From NCBI RefSeq assembly GCF_000756775.1, contig NZ_CCSF01000001.1, positions 744,001-808,000 on the forward strand: DNA of 64,000 bases, written 5' to 3'. Position 1 is the first letter of the stretch, and each line of letters begins with the position of its first letter. A program made the position numbers and the translations under genes. The notes beneath the pieces are model-generated. The model was not told where the DNA came from, ran no database searches, and saw nothing but the letters and a program-made list of their open reading frames with translations. This stretch comes from Pseudomonas saudiphocaensis. GTDB taxonomy: Bacteria; Pseudomonadota; Gammaproteobacteria; Pseudomonadales; Pseudomonadaceae. Positions 58,936-64,000 of the stretch are shown here, in pieces.

Positions 58936-58996
58936 AGCAGGCTCCTAAACGTTGTAAACCACCGTCCGGCGCCATGGCGCCTACCGAGGAGGTTGC

Positions 58997-59293
58997 ATGA
59001 ACATGTTCAAGATAGCGGCGCTGACATCGTTGATGGTTGCGTCAAGTGCGTTCGCCCAGTGGCCAGCGGGCACGCCTGAAGAAAGGCGTGGTTCAAAGCC
59101 CAGCAGTATGGGCAATCCAACGCCTCAGGAAACCCTGGAGACCGAGCGTGACCATAAAGGACGGCTGGTGACTGAAGATGGCCTACCGGTAGAAACGATG
59201 CGGGAAGAAAACGACCCAGCGCCGGCACCGGATCGTCATTCAAGCCCAGGCGGGCCTACCGATCCTGGCTCTGACCCAGGCACATTGGAGTAG
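58997..59293 (+). CDS. Small exported Pro/Gly-rich hypothetical protein
   Basis: 98 residues. Signal peptide MNMFKIAALTSLMVASSAFA/QW, then a hydrophilic, probably disordered chain rich in Pro, Glu and Gly ending SPGGPTDPGSDPGTLE. GGAGG precedes the ATG. Likely periplasmic or secreted. No domain recognised; similar short proteins are common in Pseudomonas. Confidence 0.75.
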   Translation: MNMFKIAALTSLMVASSAFAQWPAGTPEERRGSKPSSMGNPTPQETLETERDHKGRLVTEDGLPVETMREENDPAPAPDRHSSPGGPTDPGSDPGTLE

Positions 59294-59329
59294 CGGGGCA
59301 TTTGCAGGCTGACGCGCGCTGCTGGTTTA

Positions 59330-59566
59330 TCAGTTGTCGTGACAGTCCGCGCCTTGGCGAAGGTAACGCATTGTATGGGTTTCGCCATTGGAATCCAGGT
59401 AGGTCATCGTGGCTTCGACCACATTGCAATCATCGCTAGGAACGTCCAGTGACAGGACCTTGGCAATATCCGGCCGATCGCCGTACTCATAGTTTGACTG
59501 TTGCTCTTCCGCATAGGCCAAGGGTGCGGCGATACCAATGCTGGCAAGCCATATGAGGTTTCTCAT
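59330..59566 (-). CDS. DUF2790 small exported protein
   Basis: 78 residues starting at ATG in 59564-59566: signal peptide MRNLIWLASIGIAAPLAYA, then YEYGDRPDIAKVLSLDVPSDDCNVVEATMTYLDSNGETHTM, the DUF2790 motif with two cysteines that could form a disulfide. Periplasmic, function unknown. The 272-base gap to the LysR gene (59567-59838) holds its promoter and a GC-rich GCCCGCCG/GAGCGGGC hairpin; no other feature seen. Confidence 0.85.
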   Translation of the reverse strand: MRNLIWLASIGIAAPLAYAEEQQSNYEYGDRPDIAKVLSLDVPSDDCNVVEATMTYLDSNGETHTMRYLRQGADCHDN

Positions 59567-59838
59567 GCTCTGGTCCCTCAGTGCGGAATTTATGGGCCGG
59601 GTACCGCCCGCCGCAAGAGCGGGCGTGGGCGTTACCGCTGAATAAAACAGGCTGCCAACGACGGTGCAGCCAAAAAGGAGACATCGACTGATCGTGCCAG
59701 GGAGCAACCAACGCACGACGCTGTGAGCACAACGATAAGCTCACTGCGATGTCACACGGCCAGTTTAGAGTTCCTCTGAGAGTAGAAATACATCGTCTGG
59801 AAGGAAGGACTGTTACGTAAAGCGCAACAATAAAATGG

Positions 59839-60804
59839 TCAGGTCTCGTTTTCTCTGGCCCAGTACTCCGGGTTTTGCACAATTTGGTGGTAGTCGGCGA
59901 GCTGTTGCGGCACCTGCTGCTTAAGAAAATCCACCCAGGTTCTTACCTTGGCATCCAGAAAGCGCCTGGACGGATAGAGCGCGTAAAGAGTCTTTTCCTG
60001 CAGGTGAAAGTGCGGCAACAACCGGACCAGTGAGCCACGCTGCAATGCCGATGCGGCTACATAGTCCGGCAACAGGCATATGCCCATGCCGGCCTCGGCG
60101 GCGCTGCTCATCGCTTCGGCAACATTCACCTTGAAGGTTTTGCCCGGGACAACGACGAATAAATCATCACCGCTCAACGCCTTATCAGTCAGAAAGCGCC
60201 AGGTATCGGTGAAGGCCGGATCAACCAGTTGCAGGCACCGATGGGCCTGCAGTTCTGCAGGTGTGCTCGGCACGCCATGCTGCTTGAGATATTGCGGCGC
60301 TGCACAAACCACTTGGGAGACGCTGCCCAGGGGCTGGGCGATCAACTCGGAATCGGGCAACTCGCGGGACAAGGTGATCACCACATCAAGGTCGTCTGCG
60401 AGCAGATCGGGCTGGCGCTGCGACAGCACAAGCTCGATGTTCACCTCGGGATACTGTTCGCTGTAACGTCCTGCCAAGGTGGCGAGCAGCTGAATGCCCA
60501 AACCGGTCAAGGCATGCACCCGAAGATTTCCGCGTGGCGTCAGATGCGAACCACTGGCCTGAGCACAGGCATCATCGATCTGCTCAAGAATCTGCCGGCA
60601 CTGGAGCAGGAATGCTTCGCCAGTTTCAGTCAATGCCAGTCGCCGCGTGGTGCGGTGCAGCAGGCGCGCCTGCAGGTGATTTTCCAGGTCGGCCACCAGC
60701 CGGGAGACCTGGGCCGTGGAGCTCTCCGCTTGCTGGGCCGCGGCGGTAAAACTTCCCGCATCCACCACCCTGACGAAGGCCTGCATTGCATGCAGCATGT
60801 TCAT
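59839..60804 (-). CDS. LysR-family transcriptional regulator
   Basis: 321 residues. N-terminal winged helix (MNMLHAMQAFVRVVDAGSFTAAAQQAESSTAQVSRLVADLE) is the CrgA/AaeR-like subgroup, followed by a periplasmic-binding-type effector domain. No adjacent divergent target gene: its neighbour upstream is a decayed AraC gene, so the regulon cannot be read from position. An inverted repeat 116-135 bases upstream may be its own operator. Confidence 0.92.
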   Translation of the reverse strand: MNMLHAMQAFVRVVDAGSFTAAAQQAESSTAQVSRLVADLENHLQARLLHRTTRRLALTETGEAFLLQCRQILEQIDDACAQASGSHLTPRGNLRVHALTGLGIQLLATLAGRYSEQYPEVNIELVLSQRQPDLLADDLDVVITLSRELPDSELIAQPLGSVSQVVCAAPQYLKQHGVPSTPAELQAHRCLQLVDPAFTDTWRFLTDKALSGDDLFVVVPGKTFKVNVAEAMSSAAEAGMGICLLPDYVAASALQRGSLVRLLPHFHLQEKTLYALYPSRRFLDAKVRTWVDFLKQQVPQQLADYHQIVQNPEYWARENET

Positions 60805-60919
60805 AGTCCGCCCCTTGTTGAACCAGCACGCGCATCATGCCTGGCCATTGCCCAAGGAAGAAGGACGGTCGCGCCAGCTTGCGGGCATCGGTTTCCGGAA
60901 TGACTCGCCTTCTTTCATT

Positions 60920-60939
60920 AGCGCAACGCAGATTGCGCT
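60920..60939. promoter_or_regulatory. Inverted repeat upstream of the LysR gene
   Basis: AGCGCAA-CGCAGA-TTGCGCT, perfect 7-bp arms with a 6-base centre, between the LysR start and the 3' end of the AraC remnant. Candidate autoregulatory site. Confidence 0.4.
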
Positions 60940-60965
60940 GGGCCAAACGCAGGGTAGGGGCGCAG

Positions 60966-61460
60966 TTATTTCGTCGATAAGAGACGAGTGCGGTAATCAG
61001 CGTTGGGAAAGTCGCGGCGCATCGTTGCGGATGGTGTTTCTCCAAACAGCGCCTTGTAGTAAGTGCCGAACATGCCCAGGTGCCAGAAGCCCCAGCGGGC
61101 GGCGATGTCGCTTATCAGCTCCGAGCCGGAGGCGGCGAGTATTTCCTGGCGTGCACCATGCAGTCGCACGTAGCGCAGGAAGGTGACCGGGTTGATGGAT
61201 AGCACCTTCTGGAATGCGTAGTGCAGGGTACGCCGGGCGACGCGCAGTTCCTGGCAGAGTTCGAGAACGGTTGGCGGCTGGTCCTTGCACGACAGGATGT
61301 ATTCCTTCGCCCGCTCGACGATATGGCGGTGGACGAACTGGCCGGGGTTGTGAGGCTTGACGTGGCCCAGGGCTTCCAACCCGCTGAAAAGCGTATTCAT
61401 GATGTCGTTGAGGAGCACCTGGCGGACCGTCTCGTCCTTCAGGCACGGATGCACCTCTGG
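60966..61460 (-). pseudogene. 5'-truncated AraC-family regulator (QhpR/EutR-like remnant)
   Basis: About 165 residues of an AraC regulator survive: PEVHPCLKDETVRQVLLND leads into the intact HTH region (PPTVLELCQELRVARRTLHYAFQKVLSINPVTFLRYVRLHGARQ) and the second helix pair (SDIAARWGFWHLGMFGTYYKALFGETPS). Proteins of this group usually exceed 300 residues, so the effector half is missing. The open frame continues upstream to 61670 only because it runs antisense to the neighbouring FAD gene; that part has no AraC character. The remnant faces away from the adjacent FAD-enzyme fragment, both cut at the same junction. Confidence 0.75.
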
Positions 61461-61462
61461 AT

Positions 61463-62161
61463 GTGTTGCATGAGCGACTGTCGCGTTATCTGAAGCTGAT
61501 CCCGCGTGAACTGGGAACGCTGTCGCCGCTGGGGCCTGTGGTGTCTCGGGGAATCCAGGCCACGCTTCGTAGCGGTCTGGTAGACGCCAGTTATCTGCGC
61601 GTCGGCGATGCGGCCTATACCTGCGATCCGCTGTCTGGCCACGGTATGTATGAGGCAATCTCTGGCGCATTCGCGGCGGCGCCGACTATCAACACGCTAC
61701 TGACGCGACCGGAGCGCGAGGCGCTGGCCTGCGGATTCTATCGGGAGCGAGCCCAATCGTTGTTCCGCCAGCGGCTTGCCATGGCCGGCGAGCTCTACCG
61801 AGGCGAAACCCGCTGGGCCGACCAGGCCTTCTGGCGCAGCCGCAGCGAACTGCTCGACGAACCCGAGCCCGTGCCAAACGCTTCGCTGGTGACCACGCCC
61901 GTGGTCGAGCATGGCTTGATCGTCGAAAGGCCGGTACTGGTTACACCTGAAAATCCCCGTGGCGTGCGCTTCGTTGCGGGAGTGGATTTAGCCGATCTGC
62001 TTAGTCTGACCAAGACAATGGATCGCGAGCCCAGCATTGCATCCCTGGCGCAGCGTTTGAGCGTAGCGCCCAGGCAGGTCATGGCAGCACTGACATGGTT
62101 GCAGCAACTGCCCGAGTTCGCACAGGGCTTTGGCATTACAATCCCTGAGCTGCGCACATAG
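61463..62161 (+). pseudogene. 5'-truncated FAD monooxygenase (QhpG/halogenase-like remnant)
   Basis: 232 residues that correspond to the C-terminal part of a halogenase-like flavoprotein. The FAD-contact motif DASYLRVGDAAYTCDPLSGHGMYEAI is intact but the N-terminal GxGxxG Rossmann motif and first half are absent, and the only start is an unsupported TTG. The tail ends normally (FGITIPELRT). Together with the AraC fragment this fits qhpG and qhpR, adjacent genes in quinohemoprotein amine dehydrogenase clusters. The qhp identification is by family recollection; the truncation is visible directly. Confidence 0.65.
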
Positions 62162-62214
62162 CAGCGCGCTAAGGCAAAAAGTGCTTGGCACGTCTGCATA
62201 ATCGGTGATGTCAT

Positions 62215-62242
62215 ATTTCGCATAATCTATATTATGTTAAAT
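62215..62242 (+). other. dif: dif-like Xer recombination site
   Basis: 28-bp site: XerC arm ATTTCGCATAA (62215-62225), central region TCTATA (62226-62231), XerD arm TTATGTTAAAT (62232-62242). The XerD arm is identical to E. coli dif and the XerC arm fits the gammaproteobacterial consensus RNTKCGCATAA; only the central second base differs (TCTATA for TGTATA). It sits in an AT-rich noncoding stretch (62208-62254) unlike its GC-rich surroundings. Expected function: XerCD resolution of chromosome dimers at the terminus; Xer-integrating elements also insert here and leave a copy. Confidence 0.85.
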
Positions 62243-62366
62243 AAGATATTACATAGCCAGGCGCGTATTGCCCTCGGCGCCCCAGCCCAAACTCCGAAAC
62301 CAGTATTCGGCTAATAGCGATCCCCTTTCTGGATCTGCTCCTGCGACGTCGATACATTTGCCATTT

Positions 62367-63554
62367 TCACTGCATCGTCACGGTTTCGCCTTGCTGATAC
62401 TCACGCGGCGTACAACCGAACTCACGACGAAATACCGCATGCAGATACTGCGCAGATTTGAAGCCGCAGTTTTGCGCAATGTCGGCGATTGGCGAATCGG
62501 TGTTCTTCAGCCTGCTGGTGGCCGCCGCCAATTTGAACCGCAGGATTTCCTCATGCACGCTGCAGCCTCGCGCTTTGCGAAAATGCGCTTCCAGCGATGA
62601 GCGCGAGACGCCTACATAAGCCGCCACCTGCTCAGTCTTGATCCCCTGGCAGGCGTACTGGCGGATAAACAACAGCGCCCGCATGACGTACGGGTTGCCC
62701 AATGGTTGATGCAAGCTCGATGGCTGCACATTGATCGCCTCAGGCGGCACCAGGATCTGCATTCCGGTTGACGGCATGCCGTGCAGCATCTGGTGAAGCA
62801 GCTGCGCCGCAGTCCGCCCCATGGTTTCGGTGCCCTGGCTGACCGAACTTAGCGGAACCCGGGTCAGGCTGCGGGTCAGCGGATCGTTGTCGATGCCGAT
62901 CAACGCTACCTGCTCCGGTACCGCTATTCCGGCGGTCAGGCAGGCCTGCAGCAACTGCCGCGCACGGGCATCGGTTACCGCAATAATGCCGATGGGTTTG
63001 GGCAGGCTTTGCAGCCAGGCGATCTGTTGTTCGACGGCGCTGTCCCAGAGCGGCGCGCTGGTGCCCATCCCGCGATAAACCTCGGCGTGCAAACCGTCGC
63101 GCTGCATCAATCGGCGAAAGGCCTTTTCCCGCTCCTGAGCCCAGCGATTGGCCTGGGCTTCAGGCAGGCTGAAACAGGCGAAACGCGTTAGTCCGGCCTC
63201 CACCAGATGCTCGTATGCCAGCGTTATCAAGGCTTCGTTATCGGTGGCGACATACGGAATCCCTTTCGGATAGGCCCGCTTATCCTCATAGGAGCCACCA
63301 ACCGCAACCACCGGCAGCTTGCTGTCGGCCAGCGCCTCGCCAATCAGCGGATCGTCGAAGTCGGCGATGATGCCATCCCCCTGCCAGCGCTCGATTCCTT
63401 TCAGCCGGCAGTGGAAATCCTCTTCGAGAAACAAATCCCAGGACGCCCGCGTGCTGCTCAGGTAGTTGCCGATTCCGCTGATGATGCCGCGGTCATAGAC
63501 CTTGCTGCCGTTGAACAGCAGCGCAATGCGGTGAACGAGCGGAACAGTTTTCAT
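62367..63554 (-). CDS. xylR: Xylose operon regulator XylR
   Basis: 395 residues. LacI/periplasmic-binding-like sensor domain (residues about 8-270: RIALLFNGSKVYDRGIISGIGNYL, PEQVALIGIDNDPLTRSLTRVPLSSV) joined to a C-terminal AraC HTH (YVMRALLFIRQYACQGIKTEQVAAYVGVSRSSLEAHFRKARGCSVHEEILRFKL ... CGFKSAQYLHAVFRREFG). This two-domain layout is that of E. coli XylR, activated by D-xylose. It is divergent from xylA; 138 bases between them must carry the regulated promoters. Confidence 0.93.
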   Translation of the reverse strand: MKTVPLVHRIALLFNGSKVYDRGIISGIGNYLSSTRASWDLFLEEDFHCRLKGIERWQGDGIIADFDDPLIGEALADSKLPVVAVGGSYEDKRAYPKGIPYVATDNEALITLAYEHLVEAGLTRFACFSLPEAQANRWAQEREKAFRRLMQRDGLHAEVYRGMGTSAPLWDSAVEQQIAWLQSLPKPIGIIAVTDARARQLLQACLTAGIAVPEQVALIGIDNDPLTRSLTRVPLSSVSQGTETMGRTAAQLLHQMLHGMPSTGMQILVPPEAINVQPSSLHQPLGNPYVMRALLFIRQYACQGIKTEQVAAYVGVSRSSLEAHFRKARGCSVHEEILRFKLAAATSRLKNTDSPIADIAQNCGFKSAQYLHAVFRREFGCTPREYQQGETVTMQ

Positions 63555-63692
63555 GGACGTTAGCCGGCATTCGTCGATAGATAGAAACAGGCTAGGTCAA
63601 AATCGAACCCTGTGTTGGTGAGTTTCATAATTCTCGGCTTCAGGGCCGTTGCTAGTATCGGGACACCGCCAAGAACAAAAAGGGCTCCACCC

Positions 63693-64000
63693 ATGGCCTA
63701 CTTCCCCGATGTCGACAAGATTCGCTATGAAGGTCCCGCCAGCGATTCTCCCCTTGCCTTCCGTTATTACGATGCCGACAAGCTCGTGCTCGGAAAACCC
63801 ATGCGCGAGCATCTGCGCATGGCGGTCTGTTATTGGCACAGCTTCGTCTGGCCAGGCTCCGATGTGTTTGGTGCGGGTACCTTCAAGCGCCCCTGGCAGC
63901 GCACGGCAGATCCGATGGAAATGGCCATCGCCAAGGCGCAGGCTGCGTTCGAGTTCTTCACCAAGCTTGGCGTCGACTACTACTGCTTCCATGACACGGA
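63693..64000 (+). CDS. xylA: Xylose isomerase (5' part, cut by window edge)
   Basis: First 102 codons, starting at ATG 63693: [20 protein letters not shown], then [31 protein letters not shown] and [21 protein letters not shown] ending YYCFHDT, where the catalytic His region begins. Enzyme of D-xylose to D-xylulose conversion. Runs off the right end. Divergent from xylR, so the xylose-responsive promoter region is 63555-63692. Confidence 0.96.
   Translation, partial: MAYFPDVDKIRYEGPASDSPLAFRYYDADKLVLGKPMREHLRMAVCYWHSFVWPGSDVFGAGTFKRPWQRTADPMEMAIAKAQAAFEFFTKLGVDYYCFHDT

Noticed and set aside
61461-61670. N-terminal extension of the AraC fragment on the minus strand
   Set aside because: It is antisense to the FAD-enzyme remnant and shows no AraC sensor-domain character; it only keeps the frame open.

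Overview
The window is about 64 kb of high-GC gammaproteobacterial chromosome and reads as Pseudomonas sensu lato. The evidence is gene content and order. The left two thirds follow the Pseudomonas aeruginosa block as I recall it: npp/yej transporter, mltD, gloB, methyltransferase, rnhA, dnaQ, ldcA, crotonase, fimL, nudC, then SDR, phosphotransferase, SCP2, phosphatase, sohB, quinone oxidoreductase, DUF934-cysI, rlmN-like gene, metH and cti. The glycogen/trehalose cluster also matches the P. aeruginosa arrangement. A stutzeri- or mendocina-like lineage is possible, but the species cannot be fixed from sequence reading alone. No rRNA, tRNA, CRISPR array, transposase or prophage gene was seen.

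Layout. 1-7.4 kb: minus-strand operon for an oligopeptide/peptidyl-nucleoside ABC importer with two different binding proteins; its ATPase gene runs off the left edge. 7.5-17.9 kb: housekeeping block with mltD and gloB on minus, then methyltransferase, rnhA, dnaQ, ldcA, a dienoyl-CoA-isomerase-like crotonase, fimL and nudC on plus. 17.9-25.2 kb: sulfite-exporter-type permease, membrane protein, a group of lipid/acyl-CoA-type genes (SDR, phosphotransferase, SCP2, phosphatase), sohB and acuI-like reductase. 25.2-34.7 kb: sulfite reductase module flanked by two very small genes (32 and 36 codons), methyltransferase, retropepsin-like protease, a leucine-rich-repeat kinase, an RlmN-like radical SAM enzyme and an MFS carrier. 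34.4-41.3 kb: EamA exporter, PnuC/NadR-like nicotinamide riboside module and metH. 41.6-46.3 kb: cti and an OsmC-YcaO fusion. 46.4-57.2 kb: glgX, DUF2934, treY, malQ, treZ and glgA, one tightly packed minus-strand operon for interconverting alpha-glucan and trehalose. 57.4-60.8 kb: stress-type small genes and a LysR regulator.

The right end is the most unusual part. At 60966-62161 two genes facing away from each other, an AraC-type regulator and a halogenase-like FAD monooxygenase, both lack their 5' halves and meet at one junction. They look like the remnant of a qhp (quinohemoprotein amine dehydrogenase maturation) locus. Immediately beyond, at 62215-62242, is a 28-bp sequence that matches the gammaproteobacterial dif site at every position except one central base, so this window probably contains, or carries a copy of, the Xer recombination site at the replication terminus. 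On the other side of it begins a xylose locus: xylR on minus and xylA on plus, cut by the right edge.

REP-like palindromes occur in several intergenic gaps. No gap between supported features exceeds 300 bases; the largest (41275-41569, 43844-44127, 57184-57456, 59567-59838) are described in the entries.
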